Below, in pieces: positions 32,916 through 41,012 of a stretch of DNA of 49,831 nucleotides. The notes below the pieces were generated by a model. That model saw only the letters and a list, made by a program, of their open reading frames with translations. It searched no databases and had not been told where the DNA came from. A program made the position numbers and the translations under genes. The DNA is from an uncultured Eubacteriales bacterium (GTDB lineage Bacteria > Bacillota > Clostridia > Oscillospirales > Acutalibacteraceae). The stretch covers positions 1 through 49,831 of the forward strand of contig CAKSHI010000012.1 in assembly GCA_934457115.1 (NCBI GenBank), written 5' to 3'. Positions within the stretch are counted from its first letter, which is position 1. Each line of letters opens with the position of its first letter.

Positions 32916-33414
32916 CAAATATCCCCTTGATAGGACGAATTAGCATTTTTTGATTTTCAATATCAATTTTTATGATAACATCATCTATAGCCGGTATAAG
33001 ATAGTTTTTATTATCATTTGATGTAATTTGATATACATCATTAGCCCCTGTTTCAAAAATCTCGGAAAGTTTACCGTAATTTTTTTGGGTGTCGGCATCT
33101 ACTACATCAAGTCCTATTAAGTCTTGAAGAAAGTATACACCATCCTCCATCTCAACTTCGTCACGGTCAATATATAATATTTTATTTCTCATTTCCTCTG
33201 CTTTGTCAACAGTATCTATACCACTTATACTCATGACTACTATATTCTTATGAGGAAACGAAGATATAATATTATAAGTTTTTTCTCCGTCTTTTGAATA
33301 AAGCTTTTTAAAACTACATAAAAACTCTTGTGTATCGCACCATGGTTTAAGCTTTAATTGGCCCTTTACACCATGGGTACCCACGACCTTTGCTACTTCT
33401 AAATATCTTTTCAT
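32902..33414 (-). CDS. rimM: Ribosome maturation factor RimM
   Basis: 170 residues. The N-terminal domain has the family pattern V-G-T-H-G-V-K-G-Q-L-K-L-K-P (about 10-23); the PRC-barrel half contains Y-F-L-Q-D-L-I-G-L-D-V and Y-L-I-P-A-I-D-D-V-I. It assists 30S head assembly with ribosomal protein S19. It lies between khpA and trmD in the conserved order. Confidence 0.95.
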   Translation of the reverse strand: MKRYLEVAKVVGTHGVKGQLKLKPWCDTQEFLCSFKKLYSKDGEKTYNIISSFPHKNIVVMSISGIDTVDKAEEMRNKILYIDRDEVEMEDGVYFLQDLIGLDVVDADTQKNYGKLSEIFETGANDVYQITSNDNKNYLIPAIDDVIIKIDIENQKMLIRPIKGIFDDEN

Positions 33415-33449
33415 TTGTATCCTTTTGACTTTAAATTAAAATTCTACAC

Positions 33450-33683
33450 TTATCCAATTTCTATGGCAATTCTTATGCCATCTTTAATAGCGGCAGAACG
33501 CATTATAGAGCGTATAGCCTTAGAAATTCTTCCTTGTTTACCAATTACTCTTCCCATATCGCTTTCGGCAACACTCAAGTGATAAACAATGACACCATCT
33601 TCGTTTGCCTCATCAACACTTACTACTACTTCATCCGGATTTTGTACTAATCCTTTTGCGATAACTTCAAGTAACTCTTTCAA
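33450..33683 (-). CDS. khpA: KH-domain RNA-binding protein KhpA (YlqC)
   Basis: 77 residues, a single type II KH domain with the G-K-Q-G-R loop (V-I-G-K-Q-G-R-I-S-K-A-I-R) near 47. It starts M-K-E-L-L-E-V-I-A-K-G-L-V like Firmicute YlqC. The family partners KhpB/Jag in RNA binding and cell-size control. Its place between rpsP and rimM is conserved. Confidence 0.93.
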   Translation of the reverse strand: MKELLEVIAKGLVQNPDEVVVSVDEANEDGVIVYHLSVAESDMGRVIGKQGRISKAIRSIMRSAAIKDGIRIAIEIG

Positions 33684-33701
33684 AGTAAGTACCTCCGAAA
33701 A

Positions 33702-33944
33702 TTATAAGATATTTTCTTTCTTTAGTAATGATTTTACTGTATCAGTAGGTTGAGCACCGTTTGCAATCCATTTTTTTGCTTTTTCCGCATCTACTTTTAC
33801 AAGTGATGGTTCTTCCATTGGATTATAATATCCTATTTCTTCTATGAAACGTCCATCACGAGGATACCTTGAATCTGCTACTACTATTCTATAGAAAGGA
33901 GCCTTCTTTGCGCCCATTCTACGAAGTCTGATTTTTACTGCCAT
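33702..33944 (-). CDS. rpsP: 30S ribosomal protein S16
   Basis: 80 residues from the ATG at 33944 (M-A-V-K-I-R-L-R-R-M-G). GGAGG lies 10 bases upstream, inside what would be coding sequence if the ATG at 33962 were used. The family motif R-x-G-A-K-K-x-P-F-Y-R-I-V-V-A-D-S-R is complete. Confidence 0.96.
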   Translation of the reverse strand: MAVKIRLRRMGAKKAPFYRIVVADSRYPRDGRFIEEIGYYNPMEEPSLVKVDAEKAKKWIANGAQPTDTVKSLLKKENIL

Positions 33945-34021
33945 AAATAAATTTACCTCCATAAATTAACTCTTATATAATATATATCTTCACCGACTGT
34001 ATAATCGGATGAATTCATTGA

Positions 34022-35374
34022 TTAAAACGGAAATCCGCCGGGCATTTGCCCCATTCCGGGAAACATCATACGTTTGCGTTTTTTGCCTTTTCCCTTCATT
34101 TGTTTCATCATTTTTTGCATTTGTTCATAGCTTTTTAGAAGTTTATTTACATCTTCTACTTTCATACCTGAGCCTGCTGCAATTCTTCTCTTTCTTGAAA
34201 CATTTATTATTTCCGGCTTTTCTCTTTCTTTTTTAGTCATAGATAAAATAATCGCGCATACTCTGTCTACTTGGCGATCATCTATATCTATATCCTGAAT
34301 TTTTTTATCTAATCCCGGAATTTTGCCCAATATAGATTTAAGAGGACCCATATTTTTAATTTGCTGCATTTGTTCAAGCATATCATTAAGATCAAGCTTA
34401 TTTTGCATCATTTTTTGAGCCATTTTTTCAGCTTTATCTTCATCTAATTTGTTTTGGGCATCCTCAATTAAAGTAAGTACATCGCCCATACCAAGTATTC
34501 TTGATGCCATTCTATCAGGGTGAAAAACTTCTAAATCTCCAAGTTTTTCGCCCGTGCCTGCAAATTTTATTGGTTTTTGAGTAACAGCCTTAACTGAAAG
34601 TGCTGCTCCTCCTCTTGTATCCCCGTCAAGCTTTGTTAAAATTACGCCTGTAATATCAAGAAGGTCATTAAACGATTTAGCAACATTTACTGCGTCCTGA
34701 CCTGTCATTGAATCGACAACAAGCAAAATTTCGCTGGGATTTACAGCTTTTTTAATGTCTTTAAGCTCATCCATAAGCTCAGTATCAATGTGAAGTCTGC
34801 CGGCTGTATCTAAAATCACTATATCGTTGCCGTAATCTTTAGCATGAGAAACTGCCTTTTTAGCAATCTTTACAGGATTTTCATTACCCATTTCAAAAAC
34901 GGGCACTCCTACTTTCTCGCCAACAACTTGAAGCTGATTAATAGCTGCAGGACGATAAACGTCACAAGCTACAAGAAGCGGCCTATGGCCTTTATTCTTA
35001 AGCATTAATGCAAGTTTTGCAGAGTGAGTAGTTTTACCTGAACCTTGAAGACCGCAAAGCATTATAACAGCGGGCATTTTAGACGGCATATTGATTTTTG
35101 AACTTGAACCACCCATAAGCTCTGTAAGCTCTTCATTTACTATTTTAATTACCATTTGAGCCGGTGTAAGACTTTCCATTACATCGGAGCCAACAGCACG
35201 TTCAGTTATTTTATTGGTAAAATCTTTTGCAACCTTATAGTTAACATCGGCTTCAAGCAAGGCAAGCCTTACTTCTCTCATTGCGCTTTTTACATCGCTT
35301 TCACTAAGTTTACCCTTAGAACGAAGCTTTTTAAATGCCGAAGCAAGTTTATCAGAAAGATTTTCAAATGCCAT
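34022..35374 (-). CDS. ffh: Signal recognition particle protein Ffh
   Basis: 450 residues. The helical N domain (M-A-F-E-N-L-S-D-K-L) precedes the G domain with G-L-Q-G-S-G-K-T-T (about 108), D-T-A-G-R (about 190) and T-K-L-D-G-D-T-R-G-G (about 245). The methionine-rich M domain (about 300-450) ends in a Met/Lys/Gly tail. It binds signal sequences and 4.5S RNA and targets nascent membrane proteins to FtsY. Just downstream of ylxM. Confidence 0.97.
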   Translation of the reverse strand: MAFENLSDKLASAFKKLRSKGKLSESDVKSAMREVRLALLEADVNYKVAKDFTNKITERAVGSDVMESLTPAQMVIKIVNEELTELMGGSSSKINMPSKMPAVIMLCGLQGSGKTTHSAKLALMLKNKGHRPLLVACDVYRPAAINQLQVVGEKVGVPVFEMGNENPVKIAKKAVSHAKDYGNDIVILDTAGRLHIDTELMDELKDIKKAVNPSEILLVVDSMTGQDAVNVAKSFNDLLDITGVILTKLDGDTRGGAALSVKAVTQKPIKFAGTGEKLGDLEVFHPDRMASRILGMGDVLTLIEDAQNKLDEDKAEKMAQKMMQNKLDLNDMLEQMQQIKNMGPLKSILGKIPGLDKKIQDIDIDDRQVDRVCAIILSMTKKEREKPEIINVSRKRRIAAGSGMKVEDVNKLLKSYEQMQKMMKQMKGKGKKRKRMMFPGMGQMPGGFPF

Positions 35375-35386
35375 TAAATCACCCTT

Positions 35387-35755
35387 TTAAAGATTATTGA
35401 GATAGTTTTTTGCTATATCTTTTATTAGTTCGGCGCTTTGATTTATGTCCTCGGAAATCATCACACCACTATTATAACTTTGAATTTTCTCGGCCTCTTT
35501 TTGTATAGTAATCAAGCCTTCACTCATATCCTTAAACTTCTTGGCAAGACCTAAACGAGATTCCATGTCGTATAAAAGCGCTTCTGCCCTCTTAACAGCA
35601 TCTCTAACTCCCTGCCTTGTAATACCTAAATTTTGGGATATTTCAGAAAGAGAAAGATCCTCGTTATAATAATACTCGATCGAATCCCTTTGTTTTTGGG
35701 TAAGCATATCTCCATAAAAATCAAGAAGCCGTGAAAACTCCAAATTCTTTTCCAT
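35387..35755 (-). CDS. ylxM: YlxM-family SRP-associated DNA-binding-like protein
   Basis: 122 residues from the ATG at 35755 (M-E-K-N-L-E-F-S-R-L-L-D-F-Y-G); GGGGGG lies 5 bases upstream. A sigma-region-4-like helix-turn-helix occupies about 20-70 (L-T-x-K-Q-R-D-S-I-E-Y-Y-Y-N, L-S-L-S-E-I-S-Q-N-L-G-I-T-R-Q-G-V-R-D). In Firmicutes YlxM precedes ffh and modulates SRP. First gene of the six-gene operon. Confidence 0.92.
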   Translation of the reverse strand: MEKNLEFSRLLDFYGDMLTQKQRDSIEYYYNEDLSLSEISQNLGITRQGVRDAVKRAEALLYDMESRLGLAKKFKDMSEGLITIQKEAEKIQSYNSGVMISEDINQSAELIKDIAKNYLNNL

Positions 35756-35773
35756 GAAATCCCCCCAAAGCCA

Positions 35774-35796
35774 CTGTAAAGCTAATAACTTTACAG
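35774..35796 (-). promoter_or_regulatory. Leader hairpin of the ylxM-ffh operon
   Basis: CTGTAAAG-(7 bases)-CTTTACAG: a perfect 8-base stem in the short leader between the promoter and the ylxM ribosome site. It begins within about 10 bases of the predicted RNA 5' end, as in 5'-stabilising hairpins. No known ligand-binding motif is seen. Confidence 0.6.
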
Positions 35797-35804
35797 CGAT
35801 ATTT

Positions 35805-35833
35805 ATTATACAATAGTCTACCTTAATTGTCAA
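35805..35833 (-). promoter_or_regulatory. Sigma-A promoter of the ylxM-ffh-rpsP-khpA-rimM-trmD operon
   Basis: Minus strand TTGACA (35833-35828), 17 bases, TATAAT (35810-35805), both perfect. This strong promoter fits the abundance of the products. Confidence 0.85.
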
Positions 35834-35904
35834 GAATTTTTATCAGCGATTAAAATCACCCACTATTTAGTATACAAATAACATTATATAAAGATAAATT
35901 ATAC

Positions 35905-35933
35905 TTGCAATAGCTCACATATTGGTGTATTAT
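35905..35933 (+). promoter_or_regulatory. Promoter of ireB
   Basis: TTGCAA (35905-35910), 17 bases, TATTAT (35928-35933), followed by AGGAGGT 7 bases before the ATG at 35955. Confidence 0.6.
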
Positions 35934-35954
35934 TTTATATAGGAGGTACTTGTT

Positions 35955-36200
35955 ATGTATGATAAAACCATGACATTTTCTATAGGAAATGACCGTGAAG
36001 GAGATATTAAACGAACCCTTTCCATTGTTTATTATGCCTTGCAAGAAAAGGGGTATAATCCAATTAATCAGCTTGTTGGCTATATATTGTCAGAAGACCC
36101 GACATATATTACCACCCACAACAATGCCCGAAACTTAATAAGCAAAATTGATCGTGATGAACTTTTGCAAACTATTTTAAAATATTATTTAAATCATTAA
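35955..36200 (+). CDS. ireB: IreB family regulatory phosphoprotein (UPF0297)
   Basis: 81 residues, standard length. Strongly conserved blocks: a Thr-rich start (D-K-T-M-T-F), I-K-R-T-L-S-I-V-Y-Y-A-L-Q-E-K-G-Y-N-P-I-N-Q-L-V-G-Y, and S-E-D-P-T-Y-I-T-x-H-x-x-A-R. In Enterococcus IreB is phosphorylated on N-terminal threonines by the kinase IreK and affects cephalosporin resistance. The usual partners ruvX and the DUF1292 gene are absent; it stands alone between ylxM and galU. Confidence 0.93.
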   Translation: MYDKTMTFSIGNDREGDIKRTLSIVYYALQEKGYNPINQLVGYILSEDPTYITTHNNARNLISKIDRDELLQTILKYYLNH

Positions 36201-36233
36201 TTTTAAGTATTTTTTTGAGTTTAATTATTAAAT

Positions 36234-36271
36234 AAAAACAGAAGCCCGCATTAAAGCAGGCTTCTGTTTTT
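36234..36271. terminator. Bidirectional terminator between ireB and galU
   Basis: AAAAACAGAAGCC and GGCTTCTGTTTTT form a 13-base perfect stem around a 12-base loop, with T-runs on both strands, between convergent genes. Confidence 0.92.
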
Positions 36272-36285
36272 ATTTATTGCTTTTA

Positions 36286-37161
36286 TTAATCGTCAAGACT
36301 TTTGCATATGTCTTTTAAATATTCTTTAAACTGAGTACCGATTTCTTTGTGCTTAAGAGCAACCTCAACGGCAGCTTGCATTATACCAAGCTTATTACCC
36401 ATGTCGTATCTCTTACCGGTAAAGTCTACAGCAACCATACCTTTGCTTCTTGCAAGAGTACACATAGCATCTGTCAACTGGATTTCTCCGCCTGCACCTG
36501 CAGGAGTATTATCTAAAACATCAAATATATCCGGCGTTAAAACACATCTTCCAAGTATAGAATACAAAGACATGATTTTATCCTTTGAAGGTTTTTCTAT
36601 CATATCAGTACATTTGAAAATATTGTCTCTTAAATTTTCAACCTTCAAAGAACTATACTTAACAATAGCCTCTTCAGTTACCTTGTTGGCACCTAATACA
36701 CCTAATCCAAATTCTTCATAGGCTCTTATCAACTGTGCACAAGCAGGATCCTCACCTATTATAACATCATCACCATACATAACTGCAAATGGCTCATTTC
36801 CCACAAAAGACTTAGCACATCTAACTGCGTGACCTAATCCCTTTGTCTCTTTTTGGCGTACAAAGTATATGTTAGCAAGTTTTGATATGTCAACAACTTC
36901 CTTGTACATTTCATCCTTGGATGATGCTAAAAGTCTTTCCTCGAGCTCAGGAACTCTATCAAAATGATCTTCAATAATTCCTTTTCCTCTATTGGTTATA
37001 ATTAAAATATCCGTTATTCCTGACCTTACAGCCTCTTCTACTATATATTGAATTGCAGGCTTGTCTACAATAGGTAGCATCTCTTTTGGCATTGCCTTTG
37101 TCGCAGGCAAAACCCTTGTTCCTAAACCTGCTGCAGGTATAACTGCTTTTGTTACTTTCAT
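36286..37161 (-). CDS. galU: UTP-glucose-1-phosphate uridylyltransferase
   Basis: 291 residues. The nucleotidyltransferase start A-V-I-P-A-A-G-L-G-T-R and K-A-M-P-K-E-M-L-P-I-V-D-K-P motif are complete, followed by V-M-Y-G-D-D near 130 and G-G-E-I-Q-L-T-D-A near 230. It makes UDP-glucose for surface glycans. No glycan gene is adjacent. Its start lies 22 bases downstream of the RING/DUF2628 gene. Confidence 0.95.
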   Translation of the reverse strand: MKVTKAVIPAAGLGTRVLPATKAMPKEMLPIVDKPAIQYIVEEAVRSGITDILIITNRGKGIIEDHFDRVPELEERLLASSKDEMYKEVVDISKLANIYFVRQKETKGLGHAVRCAKSFVGNEPFAVMYGDDVIIGEDPACAQLIRAYEEFGLGVLGANKVTEEAIVKYSSLKVENLRDNIFKCTDMIEKPSKDKIMSLYSILGRCVLTPDIFDVLDNTPAGAGGEIQLTDAMCTLARSKGMVAVDFTGKRYDMGNKLGIMQAAVEVALKHKEIGTQFKEYLKDICKSLDD

Positions 37162-37183
37162 AACTTCCTCCTAAAATATTACA

Positions 37184-38179
37184 TTATATTAAAAATTGTG
37201 GTAACCAATTTATAATCAAATAGCAAATAAACAAGCAAATTGCAAGTTGGGTATTTACTCCACCTTTTTGTTCTAGCTTTTCACTATAAACAGCTTGAGA
37301 ACTTGATGTAGTTTTAATTTCAGTTATCTTTTTAATTGTATGATTAAAATACATTCTATTTCCTCTAAAACCAACAAAAAACATTATAAACCACTTTATT
37401 GCCTCTAAAATTAGTGGTATAAAAATTAAAGTCAATTCAGATGGCTGCATCAAACTCAAATTTTGAGAAAGAACTTCAGATATTTGACGAATACTTGCCG
37501 ATGACATATCTATATTAGCCTCATTAATCATAGACATTAATAGTGGTTGAGTATAATTATAAGTTATAAAGCTGTTAAGTATCATACACATAGCAACAAT
37601 AGAAGTAAAAACAGCACCCAACTTATATTGTTTTCGATAGAGCATCCATGCTCCCGAAAATAAAAATCCGCAAAAGTTAAACCTTCCAACATTTAAGTCT
37701 TTAAGTCTTTTAAAAACATTAAGATAGTATGGAGTATTACCTTTTACAAATTTTGCAATATCCTTTGCCTTTATTCCCTTTATAGTCTCATTTTCATTCA
37801 CTCCACCCAGTGGATCGAACAAAATAGGAATTTGACCGCCTAGTGAAGCATATGGATTTTCTTCATTTTCAATGTCAATATTAAACGGCATTCCGCATTT
37901 ATTGCAGAATATTGCATCACCCGGGTTTTTTGCACCACATCTATGGCAAACCTTATTAGGCAAATTACCGGTTCCTGAGCCTTCACCTGAGTTTTGCGAT
38001 ATATGAGAAGGCTCCCATGTATAATCTTCCTCATGTTTATAATCAAATACACATTTTCCCGCTTTATTATAGCACTCTTTATGATGAGGTGCACCACATT
38101 TAGGGCAAACCACTATATCATCATTTTCCCTAAACTTTTCCTTGCATACGGGACATTCTTCCCCTATATAATTATTCAC
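37184..38179 (-). CDS. RING-type and zinc-ribbon membrane protein with DUF2628-like region
   Basis: 331 residues from a GTG (38179; GGGAG 8 bases before). The N-terminus is a RING-like zinc domain (C-P-V-C-K-E-K-F, C-P-K-C-G-A-P-H-H-K-E-C, C at about 43). A second zinc ribbon follows at about 78-95 (C-H-R-C-G-A-K-N, C-N-K-C-G-M-P). The C-terminal half has hydrophobic segments near 165-205, 250-275 and 310-330 with W-M-L-Y-R-K-Q-Y, as in DUF2628 proteins. The bacterial RING need not be a ubiquitin ligase. Role unknown; possibly a membrane sensor or assembly factor. Confidence 0.8.
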   Translation of the reverse strand: MNNYIGEECPVCKEKFRENDDIVVCPKCGAPHHKECYNKAGKCVFDYKHEEDYTWEPSHISQNSGEGSGTGNLPNKVCHRCGAKNPGDAIFCNKCGMPFNIDIENEENPYASLGGQIPILFDPLGGVNENETIKGIKAKDIAKFVKGNTPYYLNVFKRLKDLNVGRFNFCGFLFSGAWMLYRKQYKLGAVFTSIVAMCMILNSFITYNYTQPLLMSMINEANIDMSSASIRQISEVLSQNLSLMQPSELTLIFIPLILEAIKWFIMFFVGFRGNRMYFNHTIKKITEIKTTSSSQAVYSEKLEQKGGVNTQLAICLFICYLIINWLPQFLI

Positions 38180-38304
38180 TTTATCACTCCCATCAATAAG
38201 ATATTATATAAGCAATTAAAAACTATTGTACACAATAATTTGAAAAACTTCAATCCCTAAATTTCAATTTTTTATCATTTAAACCTAATATATCAATATT
38301 TTTA

Positions 38305-38590
38305 TACTTTACGGGCTAAATTAAAACTTGTATCATAAGAGTCTAAAGCCGGAATTTTAAGCCCGTCGTCCTTAAACTTTGCTTCCCTATCCGGCGTAGC
38401 ATCTTACCATAACCCGACCTAGTAAATCTACTATATAGTAACCATACGCTTATCTTTCTGTCCCTTTAAAGAAGGTTTATCGCTTGGCTCACTTACCTTT
38501 ATCGTATATAGAGCTTTCTTTCTATTTACAACACCTAAACCAATCTTAAAATATAATTTATTGTCATATTATTCTTTTAAAATATATATG
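38305..38590 (-). ncRNA. Candidate structured noncoding RNA (possibly raiA-motif-like)
   Basis: A 525-base gap holds a gene-free minus-strand region with a good promoter (TTGATA 38623-38618, 16 bases, TATAAT 38601-38596), predicting an RNA of about 280 bases. Paired elements in order include AAGGT/ACCTT around an 18-base loop, GCGTA (38449-38445)/TACGC (38398-38394), TAGTA-GATT-TACTA, CCGGA (38394-38390) with TCCGG (near 38353-38349), and CGGGCT (38365-38360) with AGCCCG (38317-38312). The last two interleave, giving an H-type pseudoknot. GC-rich islands stand out from the A/T-rich flanks. It could be raiA-type or another known clostridial RNA; I could not verify this. Confidence 0.55.
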
Positions 38591-38636
38591 CTTTTATTAT
38601 ATAATATTGTTCCTAACTATCAACATTAAAACAATG

Positions 38637-38665
38637 TTGACTATTAATATAAAAGTTTCTATACT
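38637..38665 (+). promoter_or_regulatory. Sigma-A promoter of serC-serA
   Basis: TTGACT (38637-38642), 17 bases, TATACT (38660-38665). The leader of about 35 bases ends in GGAGGT before the ATG. No T-box or riboswitch fits in so short a leader. Confidence 0.7.
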
Positions 38666-38704
38666 AAATCTATATCCCTAATATTAATTTGGAGGTTACG
38701 TCTT

Positions 38705-39790
38705 ATGAAACGAGTTTATAATTTTTCTGCCGGCCCCTCTGTTTTGCCCGAATCCGTGCTTAAAACAGCTGCCGATGAAATGCTTTCTTATCATGGCAGT
38801 GGCCAATCCGTTATGGAAATGTCACATAGATCTAAAATATATGTCAGTATCATCGAGGAAACTGAAAGCTTACTTAGAACGATAATGTCCATTCCAGAGA
38901 ACTATCACGTTTTATTCTTGCAAGGCGGTGCATCGTCCCAATTTGCAATGGTACCGCTAAATCTTATGAATAAAAATAATAAAGCTGATTTTGTAATTAC
39001 GGGTCAATGGGCAAATAAAGCATATAAAGAGGCTTCTCGTTATGGTAAGGCTAATATCGTAGCCTCATCTAAGGATAAAACTTTTTCTTATATTCCCAAA
39101 CTTGATGAAAACAGCTTTTCAAAAGATGCGGATTATTTTCATATCTGCCTAAACAACACTATATATGGTACTAAGTTTAATACTATACCAAACACAAAAG
39201 AAGTACCACTTGTAGCCGATATTTCATCCTGCATCTTGTCTGAACCTATTGATGTCTCAAAATTCGGCATATTGTATGCCGGCGCTCAAAAAAACATGGG
39301 ACCTGCAGGACTTACTGTTGTAATAGTAAGGGATGATTTAGTTGGCAACGCTATGGAACTTACCCCAACTATGTTCAACTATCAAACCCATGTCGACAAT
39401 AAATCAATGTTTAATACACCGCCATGCTATTCAATATATATATGTAAACTAGTATTAGAATGGATACAAAATGAAATAGGTGGCCTTGAGGAAATGCAAA
39501 AAATTAATATTAGAAAATCCTCTCTACTTTATGATTATCTTGACTCATCTAAACTTTTCAAGGGAACTGTGGTAAAAGAGGATAGATCCCTAATGAATAT
39601 ACCATTTATAACAGGCAATGAAGACTTAGATAAAAAATTTGTGCAAGAAGCCATGGAACATGACATTGTAAACATAAAGGGCCATAGGACAGTTGGAGGT
39701 ATGAGAGCATCTATATATAATGCTATGCCGTTAGATGGAGTAAAAGCGCTAATAAACTTTATGGAACAATTTGAAAAATCGAACATATAA
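38705..39790 (+). CDS. serC: Phosphoserine aminotransferase
   Basis: 361 residues. Starts Y-N-F-S-A-G-P-S-V-L-P, with H-R-S and L-F-L-Q-G-G-A-S-S-Q-F near 75-85 and the PLP lysine in Y-A-G-A-Q-K-N-M-G-P-A-G near 198. It converts 3-phosphohydroxypyruvate to phosphoserine. 15 bases upstream of serA, forming a two-gene serine synthesis operon; serB is not present here. Confidence 0.96.
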   Translation: MKRVYNFSAGPSVLPESVLKTAADEMLSYHGSGQSVMEMSHRSKIYVSIIEETESLLRTIMSIPENYHVLFLQGGASSQFAMVPLNLMNKNNKADFVITGQWANKAYKEASRYGKANIVASSKDKTFSYIPKLDENSFSKDADYFHICLNNTIYGTKFNTIPNTKEVPLVADISSCILSEPIDVSKFGILYAGAQKNMGPAGLTVVIVRDDLVGNAMELTPTMFNYQTHVDNKSMFNTPPCYSIYICKLVLEWIQNEIGGLEEMQKINIRKSSLLYDYLDSSKLFKGTVVKEDRSLMNIPFITGNEDLDKKFVQEAMEHDIVNIKGHRTVGGMRASIYNAMPLDGVKALINFMEQFEKSNI

Positions 39791-39805
39791 GTAAGGAGAA
39801 AAACT

Positions 39806-40969
39806 ATGTTTAATATTTTAACATTAAATAAAATCTCTCAAAAGGGGCTTGATAAATTTAAAGAAGGATACAATTGCTCCAATGATATTGAAAATCCTGA
39901 TGCCATAATGCTAAGATCCTTTTCCTTGCATGAAATGGAATTTTCATCAAGCTTACTTGCTATAGGCAGATGCGGAGCAGGAGTAAACAATATCCCCGTA
40001 GAAAAATGCAGCAAACAAGGCATTGTAGTATTTAACACTCCGGGCGCAAACGCAAATGCCGTAAAGGAGTTGGTTTTGACCGGACTTTTGCTCTCGTCAA
40101 GAAGGATCGTTGACGGAATAAACTGGGCTAAGTCACTACAAGACGCAGATGACGTTACAAGGGCTGTCGAAAAAGGCAAAAGCCAATTTGCAGGACCTGA
40201 AATAAAGGGTAAAAAGCTTGGAGTAATAGGATTAGGTGCTATTGGAATAGAGGTAGCAAATTGTGCGATTAATTTAGGTATGGATGTCTACGGTTTTGAC
40301 CCATACATATCTATAGATGCAGCTTGGGGACTCTCCTGTTCTGTCAAAAATACAAAAGACTTAGACACCATATTTAAAGAATGTGATTATATTACTATAC
40401 ACGTCCCGTTAAATGATAAAACCCAAGGTATGATAAATCAAGAGGCCATTGATAAAATGAAGAACTCTGTACGTATTTTAAATTTCTCAAGGGGTAAAAT
40501 CGTCAATACAAGGGATATTTGCAATGCTATAAATTCTAAAAAGGTAGCATGCTATGTGACTGATTTCCCGGACAATGATATCTTAAAAACTAACGGTACT
40601 ATTTCTATTCCCCATCTTGGGGCATCAACTCCCGAGGCTGAAGACAACTGTGCCGTCATGGCTTCAAATGAACTTATGGAATACCTTGAAAACGGAAATA
40701 TAATAAATTCTGTCAACCTACCAAATTTGTATATGCCAAGAGACCCAAGCAAAACAAGGCTTTGCGTAATTCACAATAATATTCCCAACATAATTGGTTC
40801 AATTTCTACAACATTGTCTGAAGAAAAAATTAATATTGAACATCTTCAAAGTAAATCAAAAGGTGAATATGCATATGCTATGTTTGATTTAAACTTCCCT
40901 ATCCCTGAAGCTGCATTAAAGCGCATTTCATCTATAAACGGTGTAATACGAATTAGAGTAATTAAGTAA
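39806..40969 (+). CDS. serA: D-3-phosphoglycerate dehydrogenase with C-terminal ACT domain
   Basis: 387 residues. The NAD-binding motif G-V-I-G-L-G-A-I-G near 145, the catalytic segments (R-C-G-A-G-V-N-N, N-F-S-R-G-K, P-H-L-G-A-S-T-P-E-A-E) and a C-terminal ACT domain of about 70 residues are present. It oxidises 3-phosphoglycerate, the first step of serine synthesis, and the ACT domain suggests serine feedback. This is the short form without the intervening domain. AAGGAG precedes the ATG. Confidence 0.95.
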   Translation: MFNILTLNKISQKGLDKFKEGYNCSNDIENPDAIMLRSFSLHEMEFSSSLLAIGRCGAGVNNIPVEKCSKQGIVVFNTPGANANAVKELVLTGLLLSSRRIVDGINWAKSLQDADDVTRAVEKGKSQFAGPEIKGKKLGVIGLGAIGIEVANCAINLGMDVYGFDPYISIDAAWGLSCSVKNTKDLDTIFKECDYITIHVPLNDKTQGMINQEAIDKMKNSVRILNFSRGKIVNTRDICNAINSKKVACYVTDFPDNDILKTNGTISIPHLGASTPEAEDNCAVMASNELMEYLENGNIINSVNLPNLYMPRDPSKTRLCVIHNNIPNIIGSISTTLSEEKINIEHLQSKSKGEYAYAMFDLNFPIPEAALKRISSINGVIRIRVIK

Positions 40970-40971
40970 TA

Positions 40972-41006
40972 GAAAAAAGAGAGCCCACAAGGAGCTCTCT
41001 GTTTTG
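40972..41006. terminator. Bidirectional terminator between serA and RCC1 gene 1
   Basis: AGAGAGC and GCTCTCT flank a 9-base loop, with A-runs on the left and TGTTTTGTTT on the right. It resembles the terminator after RCC1 gene 2 (47761-47792), suggesting that it was copied with the cassette. Confidence 0.85.
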
Positions 41007-41012
41007 TTTAAG

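Noticed and set aside
38666..38704. T-box leader for serine in front of serC
   Set aside because: The leader between promoter and gene is only about 35 bases and lacks the T-box sequence.
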